A DNA stretch of 64,000 nt from Streptomyces sp. NBC_00654 (GTDB lineage Bacteria > Actinomycetota > Actinomycetes > Streptomycetales > Streptomycetaceae), in the NCBI RefSeq assembly GCF_026341775.1, contig NZ_JAPEOB010000002.1, forward strand, positions 1 to 64,000, read 5' to 3'. Position 1 is the stretch's first letter. Each line of letters opens with the position of its first letter. Under the pieces are notes generated by a model. That model did no database searches. It was not told the DNA's origin and saw only the letters and a program-made list of their open reading frames with translations. Positions 1 to 8,866 of this stretch are shown here, piece by piece. A program made the translations under genes and the position numbers.

Positions 1-311
1 GGCGGGCGTTCAGGTTCGCTTGTTTGGCTGTCGCCTGCTCGGCGTAGTGCCTTTCCTCGAACTCGATCGGGCTGAGGAAGCCGAGCCGTTCCTGGATGCG
101 GCGGGAGTTGTAGAAGCCGTCGATGTACTCGAAGAGCGCGACGTTCGCCTCGGCCCGGGTGGCGAAGGTGCGGCCGCGGAGTCCCTCGGTTTTGATGAGC
201 ATCCAGAGGTTCTCCGCGAGGGCGTTGTCGTATGAATCTCCGACGGACCCCATGGACGCCTCAGCTCCCGACCGCATCAACCGGGTTGTGAGCTTGATGG
301 ATGTGTATTGG
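1..311 (-). pseudogene. IS3 transposase OrfB, C-terminal part (split by IS30, truncated by window)
   Basis: Minus-strand reading gives QYTS, then SMGSVGDSYDNALAEN, then YNSRRIQERLGFLSPIEFE: the C-terminal DDE region with the catalytic Glu (ALAEN) and the usual IS3 tail. It is the continuation of the frame that stops at 1763. The target copy TTGG at 308-311 repeats TTGG at 1763-1766. It runs off the left edge of the window. Confidence 0.8.
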
Positions 312-1762
312 GTGGATTCAACTGATCGTCGCAACACCTCGACCCTGGAGGTGTTGGATGGGTCGGCCAGCGGGATGGGCCACGCGGCTGACGGGGCGTC
401 CGGCAATGCGGTCGCCGGGACGGCCCCCAATCCGTCGGGAGGTGGAGCGGGCTTTCTGGATGAAGATCGCCGAGGGGATGACCAGCGAGGCGGCGGCGGT
501 CTCGTGCGGCGTATCCCCAGTGGTGGGGTCCCGTTGGTTCCGTGAACGTGGCGGCATGCCGTCGATCCAGCTCAGCACGCCCTCGGGCAGATACCTGTCC
601 TTCACGGAACGCGAAGAAATCGCGCTGCTCAACGCCCAGGGCCTGGGAGTCCGCGAGATTGCACGCCGCCTGGGCAGGGATCCGTCGACCATCTCGCGGG
701 AGCTGCGACGCAACGCGGCCACCCGCGGCGGGCAGCTCGGCTACCGGGCCTCGATCGCCCAGTGGAAGGCGGAACTGGCGGCACGGCGTCCGAAGACGCC
801 GAAGCTCGTGGCCGATGAACGGCTGCGTGAGTATGTGCAGGACCGGCTCGCCGGGGATGTACGTCGTCCGGACGGAACACAGGTCACCGGGCCGAAGACG
901 CCTCGGTGGAAGGGACGGAACAAGCCCCGCCGTCAGGACCGGCGGTGGGCGACGGCCTGGAGTCCCGAGCAGATCGCGGGCCGGCTCAGGACGGATTTCC
1001 CCGATGATGAGTCCATGCGCATCTCGCACGAGGCGATCTACCAGGCGCTTTACATCCAAGGACGTGGAGCCCTCAAGCGTGAGCTGGTCGGCTGTCTGCG
1101 TACCGGGCGTGCGCTGCGGGTTCCCCGCGCCCGAGCCCGACGGCGGGCGAACGGGCACGTCACCCCCGAGGTGATGATCAGCCAACGACCGGCCGAGGCC
1201 GAGGACCGGGCAGTCCCGGGACACTGGGAAGGCGACCTCATCATCGGCACCGGCAAGTCCGCGATCGGCACTCTGGTCGAGCGCACGACCCGGTTTACCA
1301 TGCTGCTGCACCTGCCCCGGATGGAAGGCTTTGGCACCGAGCCGAGGGTGAAGAACGGGCCGGCGCTGGCCGGTCTGGGTGCCGAGGCCGTCAGGGACGC
1401 GATCGCCTCCACGATCACCACGCTGCCCGAGCAGCTGCGTCGCTCGTTGACCTGGGACCGCGGCAAAGAACTGGCACAGCATGCCCGGCTCCGCGTCGAC
1501 ACCGGCCTCGAAATCTACTTCGCGGACCCGCACAGCCCGTGGCAACGCGGCACGAACGAGAATACGAATGGGTTGCTGCGGCAGTACTTTCCGAAGGGCA
1601 CGGACTTGTCCCGATGGCAGACAGACGACCTCGCAGCCGTTGCACTCGCCCTCAACAGCCGCCCCCGCAAAACCCTCGGATGGAAGACACCCGCTGAAGC
1701 CCTCAACGAACACCTACTCTTGACTCAAGAAGCCGGTGTTGCGACAACCGATTGAGTCCGGG
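312..1762 (+). mobile_element. IS30-family insertion sequence, complete
   Basis: A 1451-bp element with imperfect terminal repeats: left GTGGATTCAACTGATCGT, right (reversed) CCCGGACTCAATCGGTTG, both followed by CGCAACACC. It is flanked by a 4-bp direct duplication TTGG (308-311 and 1763-1766), consistent with the short duplications of IS30 elements. It carries one transposase gene, whose stop codon lies inside the right repeat. It sits inside the orfB of an IS3 element, so it arrived later. Confidence 0.9.
358..1755 (+). CDS. IS30-family DDE transposase
   Basis: 465 residues from the ATG at 358; an in-frame start at 301 lies outside the element and is rejected. There is an N-terminal helix-turn-helix region (IARRLGRDPSTISRELRRN) around residues 95-115. 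The catalytic core has GHWEGDLIIGTGKSAIGTLV for the first Asp, LTWDRGKELAQHARL for the second Asp, and NENTNGLLRQYFPKGTDL for the Glu. These are the diagnostic IS30 motifs. The protein cuts and joins the ends of its own element. Length and reading frame are intact, so it is probably active. Confidence 0.9.
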   Translation: MGRPAGWATRLTGRPAMRSPGRPPIRREVERAFWMKIAEGMTSEAAAVSCGVSPVVGSRWFRERGGMPSIQLSTPSGRYLSFTEREEIALLNAQGLGVREIARRLGRDPSTISRELRRNAATRGGQLGYRASIAQWKAELAARRPKTPKLVADERLREYVQDRLAGDVRRPDGTQVTGPKTPRWKGRNKPRRQDRRWATAWSPEQIAGRLRTDFPDDESMRISHEAIYQALYIQGRGALKRELVGCLRTGRALRVPRARARRRANGHVTPEVMISQRPAEAEDRAVPGHWEGDLIIGTGKSAIGTLVERTTRFTMLLHLPRMEGFGTEPRVKNGPALAGLGAEAVRDAIASTITTLPEQLRRSLTWDRGKELAQHARLRVDTGLEIYFADPHSPWQRGTNENTNGLLRQYFPKGTDLSRWQTDDLAAVALALNSRPRKTLGWKTPAEALNEHLLLTQEAGVATTD

Positions 1763-2349
1763 TTGGCAGCCGTGATCCGCATGGTGAATGAGCTTTCCGG
1801 GCTCGACCTCGCGGCTGGCGAGCGCGTACTCCAACGTGGTCAGCACCAGGTCGGCGTCCGCGCGGGCAGAGGTCTCCCAGGCCACCACCCGGCGGGAGAA
1901 GGCGTCGCGGATCGCCGAGAGCCACAGCGGCCCCTCCCCGGTGGAGATCATCGTCAGGTCGGTGACCCACAACCGGTTCGGCGCCGGTGCGGTGAAGTTC
2001 CGGTTGACCAGGTCCGGGGCGAGGGTGGCCTTGGGATCCCGGCGGGTGAAGCCCTTGCGGCGTGGGCTGACCCCGGAGATGTCGGCTTCGCGCATCAATC
2101 GCTCGACCCGTTTGCGGCCCACCCGGGCGCCCTCGCGATGAAGGACGGCGTGCACGCGCGGAGAGCCGTAGATCCCGCCGGACTCCGTATGGATTTCCTT
2201 GATCCGCTCGGTCAGCTCGACGTCGCGGCGCCGGCGTTCGCAGGGCTCCTTCTCGGCGCGGCGCCAGCGGTAGTAGGTGGAGGAGGGGATATGCAGTTCC
2301 CGAAGTACGCACTCGACTCCCAGGCGGGGATGCTCGCTGACGAGCGCCG
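1763..2349 (-). pseudogene. IS3 transposase OrfB, N-terminal part (split by IS30)
   Basis: The minus-strand frame carries the IS3 OrfB HTH_21-like segment (READISGVSPRRKGFT) followed by the DDE integrase core: first Asp in LWVTDLTMI, then the second-Asp motif HHADHG, where the IS30 joins. The C-terminal part with the catalytic Glu lies at 1-311. The reading frame runs into the IS30 inverted repeat and ends there. The start region overlaps the end of orfA, as expected for a frameshift-translated pair. Confidence 0.8.
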
Positions 2350-2658
2350 TTACCTGGGCCGGGTCGGGTCGAGTTGCGCCGCGAAAAACGCCGAGGCTGT
2401 CCGCAGGACATCGTTGGCCCGCTTGAGCTGGGCGTTCTCCTTACGCAGGGCCGTGAGCTCGGCGCGTTCGTCCGTGGTGAGACGGTCGTCGCGCTCGCCG
2501 GCGTCCGCCTCGGCCTGGCGGATCCAGCCGCGCAGAGCCTCGGGGTGCACGCCGAGGTCGACGGCCATCTTTTTGATCTGCGGCTTCGGCTCAGTAGTGC
2601 GATACATCCGTACCGCACGCTCACGCAACTCAAGCGAGTATTTCCGGGGAGCAGCCAT
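2350..2658 (-). CDS. IS3 transposase OrfA (HTH protein)
   Basis: About 102 residues from the ATG at 2658 (MAAPRKYSLELRERAVRMYR). It carries the IS3/IS911 OrfA helix-turn-helix (KKMAVDLGVHPEALRGWI) and a leucine-zipper-like tail (LTALRKENAQLKRANDVL). In this family OrfA binds the terminal repeats and is fused to OrfB by programmed -1 frameshifting. The upstream in-frame ATGs at 2712 and 2679 are less likely because the family motif begins right after 2658. OrfA is intact but its partner is broken. Confidence 0.8.
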   Translation of the reverse strand: MAAPRKYSLELRERAVRMYRTTEPKPQIKKMAVDLGVHPEALRGWIRQAEADAGERDDRLTTDERAELTALRKENAQLKRANDVLRTASAFFAAQLDPTRPR

Positions 2659-2893
2659 GGTCGATGTTCCTCTCATGAGTCCCATCTGACCTGCTGTCAA
2701 CCGACTCCGCATCTCGGGGGAACCTCACACAGCGTGGGAGCACCGGGATGGCTGTCAGGGCGGCTTCGGCCGTGCAGAGACAGGTGTGGTTGAGGGAAGG
2801 GTGAAGGCAAGAGAGCACGTTTGCTGCGGCTGTGCCCGCTCGGAGCTGTTGGGGGAGAAGGAAGCCAGATGGCCCTCCTCCCCCACGTAAGCC

Positions 2894-4231
2894 TCATGTC
2901 GCTACATTCGCACTGTCTTGCGAGGCGTCTTCCTTGGAATGCGGCTTCAGGGCGCCCCGCCCCCGCGTACGGTCTATCTCGCGCCATTCCGGCCGCAGTC
3001 CGGCCAGATTCGTGGTGAGGAAGTACGCGGCGCCGCAGGCGAGCAGCACCGGCACGAGTCCTGCAGCGGTCACCGCCGCCCCTGCGAGCAGCCCGCCGAG
3101 AGGGATGCCGGCCCAGGCCAGCGAGTCACCGAGCGCGTTGACCCGGCCCAGCATCCGGCGCGGCACCCGCTCGACGAGGACGGCCCCCAGCACTGGGTTG
3201 ACGAAGCCGGCACCGAACCCACTGATCGCGAAGACGGCCAGTACCACCCCCCACGGAGCATCGAAGGCGAGGATCAGGAACCTCGGTGCCCCGGCCAGCA
3301 GGAACCCAGTGAGAACCACCACCCGCCGCCTCAGCCGGTGGGCGACCATCGCGGCGATCAGGCTCCCGCCGACCGCCGCGGCCCCCATCACGCTGCCCAT
3401 CAGGCCGATCGCGGCCGGCCCGTTGCCGGACTCCCTGGCCCAGACGGGCACGAGCACCGAGGTAAACGCCGCGTCCAGCAGGTTGGTGATCCCCACCATG
3501 ACGATGACGGTGAGCAGCAACGGCTCGCCGCGCAGGAAGGTGAAGCCCTCGCCGAACCGCCGCCAGTAACCCGGTCCCGTCCCCTCGGCCTGCGAGGGGG
3601 CTTCCTCGGCCGCGTGCCCCATACCGCGAGGCAGCGCGACTTTGATGATCACCGATCCGAGGGCGAAGCAGCCCGCGTTGACAGCGAGTCCGGTCAGGGG
3701 GCCGAGCAGCGCCACCAGGGATCCGCCGACCGCCAGGCCGACGGTAGAGGCGAGCCGCTCGATCACACCGGCCAGACCGGTGGCCCGCTCCAGCGGCACC
3801 CGGCCGCGCTCAGCCGCCTCCGGGACCATCACTTCCTTGGCCAGGTCGCCGGGTCCCCGGGCCGCGCCGATCAGTGCAACCAGAACCAGGAGAAGGGGAA
3901 AGGAGAGCAGGTCCAGGGCGTGGAGCAGGGGAACCGCGGCGGCGGCGGTCGCGCTGGCCAGATCGGTGGTCCAGGAAACGGCTCGCGGGCCGATCCGGTC
4001 CACCAGCGGTCCGGTGAACGCCTTGACCACCACGTAGGGAGCCATCTCGCAGAAGGCGACCAGTCCGGTCTGGGTGGCGCTGCCGGTTGTGACGAGGACG
4101 AACCAGGGCAGTGCCACAACGGAGATGCGCGTGCCGGTCAGCGACACGGCCATGGCCGCCAGCACCCCGCCCAGCGGCCGTAAGGACCTCTTGGCGGGTA
4201 TGCCGCCGGCCTCCAAGGCGTCGTCGGTCAT
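2894..4231 (-). CDS. MFS transporter (DHA3-like drug exporter)
   Basis: 445 residues, highly hydrophobic with about 12 predicted membrane segments. The N-terminal half has the major-facilitator pattern: SLTGTRISVVALPWFVLVTT in the first helix and FTGPLVDRIGPRAV in the loop between helices 2 and 3, a form of the family's G-x-x-x-D-R motif. Architecture and length fit DHA3/MDR-type exporters, which use the proton gradient to expel small molecules from the cytoplasm. Its ATG overlaps the stop of the upstream ArsR-type gene (ATGA), so the two are one transcript and are translationally coupled. The pairing suggests substrate-responsive export; the substrate cannot be read from the sequence. Confidence 0.8.
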   Translation of the reverse strand: MTDDALEAGGIPAKRSLRPLGGVLAAMAVSLTGTRISVVALPWFVLVTTGSATQTGLVAFCEMAPYVVVKAFTGPLVDRIGPRAVSWTTDLASATAAAAVPLLHALDLLSFPLLLVLVALIGAARGPGDLAKEVMVPEAAERGRVPLERATGLAGVIERLASTVGLAVGGSLVALLGPLTGLAVNAGCFALGSVIIKVALPRGMGHAAEEAPSQAEGTGPGYWRRFGEGFTFLRGEPLLLTVIVMVGITNLLDAAFTSVLVPVWARESGNGPAAIGLMGSVMGAAAVGGSLIAAMVAHRLRRRVVVLTGFLLAGAPRFLILAFDAPWGVVLAVFAISGFGAGFVNPVLGAVLVERVPRRMLGRVNALGDSLAWAGIPLGGLLAGAAVTAAGLVPVLLACGAAYFLTTNLAGLRPEWREIDRTRGRGALKPHSKEDASQDSANVAT

Positions 4232-4893
4232 GATGTCGGGTTTCCTTCCTCTTCCTGAGGGCGGGAAGGGAGCGACGACGCGGCAGGCGCGTCCAGTTCG
4301 GGCAGGATCTGCGTGATCACGGCGACCCGTTCGGCTCCCTCAGGAGCACTTGCCGCCGTCTCCGGCGAGTCTCGCCGGTAGCGCGCGATGACTTCCGTCA
4401 ACTCCCTGTACAGGACGGCGGCCTCCTCCGGCGTGATCCGCAAAGCCCAATCGCTCATGTCGAAGGTGTTCCGCCATGCGCGGGGCATCGTCTGAAGCCC
4501 ATTCAGGGCCTGCTGCGTGCGCAGGGTGTAGATAGCCGCGACGGACTGCTGGTAGGCCAGTGCGGCCTCGGGCTCCCGCTCGGCCAGCTCAGGATCGTTG
4601 AACCAGGTAGTCCGGTGCACCGACCGCCACCAGCGCTCACGCGCGTTGCCGCGTTCGGTGTCCTCCTCGACGAAACCGGCCGCGCCGAGCTGCCGAAGGT
4701 GGTAGCTGGCCGTACCGGAATTCACGCCCAGCCGCTCCGCGAGGCGGGTGGCCGTCGACGGGCCGTACTTCCGCAGCAGCCCGACCAACTGCACGCGCAC
4801 CGGATGCGCCAGGGCACGCAGCCCCCTGGCATCCAGGACAACCGAGTCCTCTTCAACGTTCGGGCCATCCGGCCTCTCCACTGCATCAGTCAT
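4228..4893 (-). CDS. ArsR-family winged-helix transcriptional regulator
   Basis: 221 residues from the ATG at 4893. A start at 4914 would give MRSTVCR ahead and is less natural. The winged helix-turn-helix occupies about residues 20-85: ALAHPVRVQLVGLLRKYGP, then ATRLAERLGVNSGTASYHLR as recognition helix, then the wing GNARERWWR. No metal-binding cysteines are visible, so it belongs to the ArsR/HTH_20 class that senses other signals through the alpha-helical C-terminal half. It is coupled by 4-bp overlap to the MFS exporter and probably controls that gene and itself. A 13-bp inverted repeat lies just upstream. Confidence 0.8.
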   Translation of the reverse strand: MTDAVERPDGPNVEEDSVVLDARGLRALAHPVRVQLVGLLRKYGPSTATRLAERLGVNSGTASYHLRQLGAAGFVEEDTERGNARERWWRSVHRTTWFNDPELAEREPEAALAYQQSVAAIYTLRTQQALNGLQTMPRAWRNTFDMSDWALRITPEEAAVLYRELTEVIARYRRDSPETAASAPEGAERVAVITQILPELDAPAASSLPSRPQEEEGNPTS

Positions 4894-4907
4894 GCGACAC
4901 ACAGTAG

Positions 4908-4957
4908 ACCGCAAAGAGTTATTCGCAAAGATCCCTTCGCGCAGAACTCTTTGCGGT
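4908..4957. promoter_or_regulatory. Inverted-repeat operator candidate for the ArsR/MFS operon
   Basis: Perfect 13-bp arms ACCGCAAAGAGTT (4908-4920) and AACTCTTTGCGGT (4945-4957) are separated by 24 bp. The unit GCAAAGA recurs in the spacer at 4925-4931. It lies immediately upstream of the regulator start, where an autoregulatory ArsR-type repressor would bind. The binding role is inferred from position and symmetry. Confidence 0.5.
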
Positions 4958-5215
4958 TCAGCAGGCTTGCGAGGGGCCGCTGCTCAAATGTGCTGACCTG
5001 CCTGCCCTCTGGTCGACGGAAATTCGCGCTCTTGGGGTGCGGCGGCGCGCGGGGCCGGTAGCTCCTCAGCCCTGGCGGGCTTGCGGTGCCCCGGCGGGGC
5101 GGTTGGCCGCCGTAGGCGGCTGTGAGCAGTTCGCCGCCTACGACAGGAGAGGCGTGGTTGGGGCCGGAGAGAGGTTGCTGGAGGCACACACGCCTGCTCG
5201 GTTCCCCCCGAGAGT

Positions 5216-6187
5216 GAGATCGTCGCCCTGGAGGACAGCACCCAGGCCGTCGTCGAATCCGCACTGCTGCACATCTCCACGCCACGTGACCCAGCGACGA
5301 TCGCCGCGTTCCTCAGCACCCGGGTGTTCCGGCCGGATTCGCTGGTGTGGCTCGACGGGTACCAGGCCCTGCGACGGTGGCGCGAGGAACACGAGATTGC
5401 GGGGCTGTTCGCGGTGCCGTACGAGACGCAGACCGAGGTCGGCGTGGTGCGGTTCCCGCTGGGCCGGTGGGTGCACCAGCAGCGGCGGGCGAAGCGGGCC
5501 GGTGAGCTCGATGACCATCGCAGGGAACTCCTTGATGAGGAGGGGTTGGTGTGGGAGCCGGGGGACGAAGCGTGGGAGGCGAAGCTCGCCGCGCTGCGGT
5601 CCTTCCGGCGGGCTCATGGGCATCTGGCGCCGCGGCAGGACGCGGTGCGGGGCGAGGCGGACGACGAGCTGGTGGCGATCGGGCAGCTCATCGCGAACCT
5701 CCGTCGGAAGGACGGCCTGGACAAAGACCCGGAACGGGCCGGGACGCGGGCCGAGCAGCTGGCTGCCATTGATGAGGACTGGAACTGTCCCTGGCCGCTG
5801 GACTGGCAACGCCACTACCGGGTCCTCGCTGATCTTGCCGACACCGAGACCGGCGGGACCCTGCCCGACATCCAGGCCGGTGTCCTGTTCGAGGGTGACG
5901 ATCTGGGGAAGTGGCCGGCGCAGCAGCGGAAGGCGCACACGTGGGCGCAGCTGAGCGGTGAGCAGCAGGAGCGGCTCGGCGGGCTCGGTGTGACACCGGA
6001 CGAGCCGGAACCCGCCCCGGTGACAACACGCGTGGCGAAGGGGGCGGGTGGGTTGTCGGCGCCGTTCCGGCGGGGGGTTGCAGGCCTTGCTCAGTACCTT
6101 CAGCGCGAAGGGCACGAGCGTCCTGTCCCGAGGAAGCACGAAGAGCCGGTCGAGGTCGACGGCCAGGAGCACGTCGTGAAACTCGTG
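5216..6187 (+). pseudogene. Helicase-associated (HA) domain protein, truncated at both ends
   Basis: The + frame reads EIVALEDSTQAVVESALLHI, then FRPDSLVWLDGYQALRRW, then HA-repeat segments (WPLDWQRHYRVLADL; FRRGVAGLAQYLQREGHERP) up to EHVVKL. These match the C-terminal half of actinobacterial SF2 helicases that end in helicase-associated repeats. The helicase motor is missing at the 5' side and the usual tail (GVFISNTKSRR...) is missing at the 3' side. There the sequence passes straight into the 3' part of a convergent small gene. The paralogues at 24985-26266 and 59571-59940 keep that tail, so this copy is a deletion product. An in-frame GTG/ATG could still yield a polypeptide, but a function is unlikely. 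Confidence 0.7.
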
Positions 6188-6190
6188 TGT

Positions 6191-6532
6191 TCAGCGGATG
6201 AGGCGGGCCCGGTTCTGCACGCAGTGCAGGGTGCCCTGGTGGGGTGTGCTCAGGCGGCGTTGGGCTTCGGCGAGGATGATCTCCGCCAGGGCGCGGGGGC
6301 CGGTGTCCTCGTCCAGGATGTCGGTGTGGTGGCGGACGTCGGTGGCGACGGCGCGGGCGTGACCGGTCAGCTGCAGGGCGATCCGCTCGAAGTCATGCGA
6401 GGTGAGGACGGCCGGGTCGGTCCAGGACAGGACCGCGGCGACCAACCGCTCGTAGGGGGCGCGGTCCAGGGGTAAGCCCGCTCCGTACAGCCCGCGCGGG
6501 TCGTGGAGAACAGTGTGCGTGTTCAGTTTCAT
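6191..6532 (-). pseudogene. Small actinobacterial protein of unknown function, C-terminus lost (copy 1)
   Basis: 113 residues from ATG 6532 (MKLNTHTVLHDPRGLYGAGL), mostly helical (LQLTGHARAVATDVRHH; RALAEIILAEAQRRL). It is about 85% identical by eye to the full 131-residue copy at 60851-61246. That copy continues LIRALYERLDRLQTAPG, whereas this one stops after LIR, exactly at the junction with the HA pseudogene. The helical pattern resembles the small DUF6415-type proteins of Streptomyces, but I am not certain of the family. Confidence 0.55.
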
Positions 6533-6840
6533 CAGCCCTCACCCCAGGGGTTTCACGAAGTCTCCGGCAGCCGGCCGCCACCTGATGATCATTCGCCGCC
6601 ACCATCCCCACCGGATGACTCTCCCCGACTGCAACCCTATGCAACCCCCACCTACCGCTCCGGACCAGGACGGCCGGCCGGCCGGGGCATCCGGGCGGGA
6701 ATGCCGCGCTCGCCCGGCACAAGCCAGGAACTGCCGGAGCGGACACCGGCCCGGCCGGGTGGTACGGGACACCGGGACCAAGACCTGGCGGGACAAGCTC
6801 CCCCGAGCAGCACGACGTCATCACCGGGCTCGGTATGCGG
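6197..6840. repeat. Segmental repeat shared with 60909-61560
   Basis: The stretch covering the small gene at 6191-6532, its upstream region and a decayed HA-gene tail is closely similar (roughly 85% by eye) to 60909-61560 in the same orientation. Shared landmarks are GAGGCGGGCCCGGTTCTGCA, GAGAACAGTGTGCGTGTTC and CCCACCTACCGCTCC / CCCACCCACCGCTCC. Confidence 0.75.
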
Positions 6841-6861
6841 TGGGCGTGACACCGGCCGCTG
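6744..6861 (+). pseudogene. HA-domain protein tail, frameshifted fragment
   Basis: Reads VVRDTGTKTWRDKLPRA and, after a frame change, a GLGMRWA-like ending followed by TGA. This is the normal last block of HA-domain proteins (compare DTESKTWRDK...LTELGVEWA at 61471-61560). No upstream coding continuity remains. The stretch 6862-7254 holds no gene that I can support. Confidence 0.5.
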
Positions 6862-7254
6862 CCAGTTGTTGAAGAGGTGTTTCCATGGGTTCGTGGGAGC
6901 TCTCACTCCCCTGGCCAGGCAATCCTCACCCAGTGACCAGCTGATCCTCACTACTTGTCCAACACCAGCGCCGGGCCATCAAAACTCAACACCTCATGAA
7001 ACAAACCGAATCAGCCCGGTCCACAGCACCCAAGACCGGACACCGAACCGAGAACCACCCCAGCCAGGGAAGCGAAGACTCCCAGTCCAGGCACGCCGAC
7101 TGGCGGGGAGGCGGTTCACCGCCGATTCGCGCTCCCATGTCTCCGTCTACCGGCTCCCGCACGGGTAGCGCGTAGTGCGGCCGCGTTCGCCGGGGCGCCC
7201 CTGTCCGCACGACGCACTGCCGTGTCACGCCCCCGGCCCGTTGCGGTCCACGCG

Positions 7255-8112
7255 TCACAGCAGGACCACGCCCGCGACGGTGGCCACCGCGCAGAGCAGC
7301 AGGAGGACCACGATGAAGACGATGCCCCAAATGCCGGAGCGGCGGGCGGCGGCGCGGTCCAGGGTGAAGACGGCGGGGTCCTCGGGCGCGTAGCGGACCG
7401 GGAGCTCGCGTCCGTACCAGTCGGCAGGGCGTCGTACGCCGTTACGGAGGCGGGCGGTGACCGCCGTTCCCTCATGTGTCGTGAATGCGAGGACCGGGGT
7501 GTAGCTGGTCGAGACGGACTCGCCGTCTTCGCAAACGGACTTGAGGACGGCGACGACCCGGCCGGGAACGCGCACGGCGGCGGCCATGTGCGCGGCCTCG
7601 ACACGTATCAGACGGAGGTCGTGGCGCAGTAAGGAGACCATGGCGACAGTCAGCGGTCCGCCGACGCCCAGCAGCGCCCACGGATATCCGTACCGGATCG
7701 CGATGTCCGTGACCAGACCGGCGTACAGCAGGAACACCGCGAAGTTCGGCCAGGCCCGCCCGTCCTCGCCGTCCTGGAGACCGTAGCTGATCCAGAACCG
7801 ATCCGGGTCACCGGGCGGGTGGAGCACCGCGACCTCACGCCCCACCCAGACCGTGTTCAGTTCGATGCCGCGCTCGGCCACGTACGGCAGGACGTGTTCC
7901 TGCCCGGTGACGGCGTCGGCGAAGGCGATCATCACGGGTATTCCGGCCGTGCCGGGGCTGCCGTGCGGAGGGGTCCGCACCTCGACGATCCGCCCGGTCA
8001 CCCGTACCGTCCGCTGCGACCGGGTGGCCCCGGCCAGCGCGCGCCCGTATCCGACCAGAGCCCATACGCCGCACGCCCCGCACCACAGCAGCAGTGTTCC
8101 GTGCCAGTTCAC
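7255..8112 (-). CDS. DUF3592-type integral membrane protein
   Basis: About 285 residues from the GTG at 8112 (VNWHGTLLLWCGACGVWALV), which puts a membrane helix at the N-terminus; a longer frame to 8349 gives a non-natural Arg/Ser-rich extension. The order is helix 1, a soluble segment with two DUF3592-like strands (VRVTGRIVEVRTPP...VLPYVAERGIELNTVWVGREVAVLHPPGDPDRF), two central helices (FLLYAGLVTDIAI; WALLGVGGPLTVAMVSLL), a second soluble copy (VRVPGRVVAVLKS...PVRYAPEDPAVFTLD) and a final helix. Two DUF3592 modules in one protein are common in actinobacteria. The function is unknown; the protein is in the cell membrane with the soluble domains on one side. Confidence 0.65.
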   Translation of the reverse strand: MNWHGTLLLWCGACGVWALVGYGRALAGATRSQRTVRVTGRIVEVRTPPHGSPGTAGIPVMIAFADAVTGQEHVLPYVAERGIELNTVWVGREVAVLHPPGDPDRFWISYGLQDGEDGRAWPNFAVFLLYAGLVTDIAIRYGYPWALLGVGGPLTVAMVSLLRHDLRLIRVEAAHMAAAVRVPGRVVAVLKSVCEDGESVSTSYTPVLAFTTHEGTAVTARLRNGVRRPADWYGRELPVRYAPEDPAVFTLDRAAARRSGIWGIVFIVVLLLLCAVATVAGVVLL

Positions 8113-8396
8113 GCCCGCCCCCCTGTCCGTCGTTCGTGCGCAAGGTCTACCATGGCCGGACCGGCCGGCCGAGAAGAACTCCGACTTCGCCGAACCGTGG
8201 ATGGCACCGGAGTTCGGTCCGGCGCAGCATCGGTCCGCACAGCGTGACCTGCTGTGCGGGACTACGTCGTTGCCGGTGGAGCAGGCCGAGGCAGCCGGGC
8301 GGCGTGCTGTGCCGCTCCGTACACCACTCGCACGACGCCGGGCCGGCACATGGCGTCATCGCGGACCAAAGCGTGCGGGCGCAGGGGACACTGAAG

Positions 8397-8552
8397 GTGG
8401 ACCAGCTGTCGCTGCTGGACGCCATCGAGGACAAACCACACCTGCCCGAGGCGTTCAAGGAACTGAGAGAGCTCCCGAGGCCGGCGGAGAAGCCGCTGCG
8501 GGAAGACAAAGCGCGCGCCCAGGCCCGCGCCACGAAGGATGGGACGTCATGA
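8397..8552 (+). CDS. Small charged hypothetical protein
   Basis: 51 residues from the GTG at 8397 (VDQLSLLDAIEDKPHLPEAF), rich in Lys/Glu/Arg at its C-terminus. Its stop overlaps the ATG of the next frame (ATGA at 8549-8552), suggesting coupled translation. I do not recognise a family. The ribosome-binding site is weak. It may be a real small gene of an accessory element or the 3' remnant of a longer one. Confidence 0.4.
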   Translation: MDQLSLLDAIEDKPHLPEAFKELRELPRPAEKPLREDKARAQARATKDGTS

Positions 8553-8866
8553 CGATCGCTGTGGAGCCCGTCGCTCCCGAGTACGTCTGGACGGCCAACA
8601 ACGCCCTCGTATTCGCCCCGCGCGGCATACCGCCGGCCGCCTACCCCGTACTGCTCCACCTCCTGGGCCGTCAGGAGCCCGGCGGGCGCTGCCTGGTCCG
8701 TCGGCGGTCCCTTGAGGAGCTCGAGCGTGATCGTTGGCAGGCGCCCGCGTGTGACGCCACCCGTCTCATTGCGACGGCGCATGCTCTGCGGAGTTCGGCA
8801 GGATGCCGTCCTGCGGTGCGCCGTCCAGGCCCCGGCCCGCGATCTGGTTGCGCTCGTAGAAGGTGA
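8549..8866 (+). pseudogene. Hypothetical protein, probably truncated
   Basis: From ATG 8549 the first 65 residues look like true coding sequence (MTIAVEPVAPEYVWTANNAL; YPVLLHLLGRQEPGGRCLV; RRSLEELERDRWQ). After about 8770 the frame becomes Arg/Pro-rich and loses coding character, suggesting that the 3' part was replaced. Coupled to the small frame just before it. No family recognised. The remainder to 9067 holds no gene I can support. Confidence 0.35.

Larger units (their letters stand above)
1..2700 (-). mobile_element. IS3-family element, interrupted by IS30 and cut by the window edge
   Basis: An IS3-type element with orfA at 2350-2658 and orfB running leftwards on the minus strand. OrfB is split by the IS30 element at 312-1762. 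The two orfB parts join in frame at the HHADHGCQ / YTS motif once the IS30 and one 4-bp target copy are removed. The upstream end lies shortly right of the orfA start, probably near 2690, and was not fixed. The downstream end lies beyond position 1. Without the IS30 the element would be of normal IS3 organisation; as it stands it cannot make an intact transposase. Confidence 0.85.

Noticed and set aside
2918-4183. 421-residue plus-strand frame antisense to the MFS gene
   Set aside because: Composition dominated by Gly, Gln, Arg, Asp; mirrors the transporter gene, no domain.
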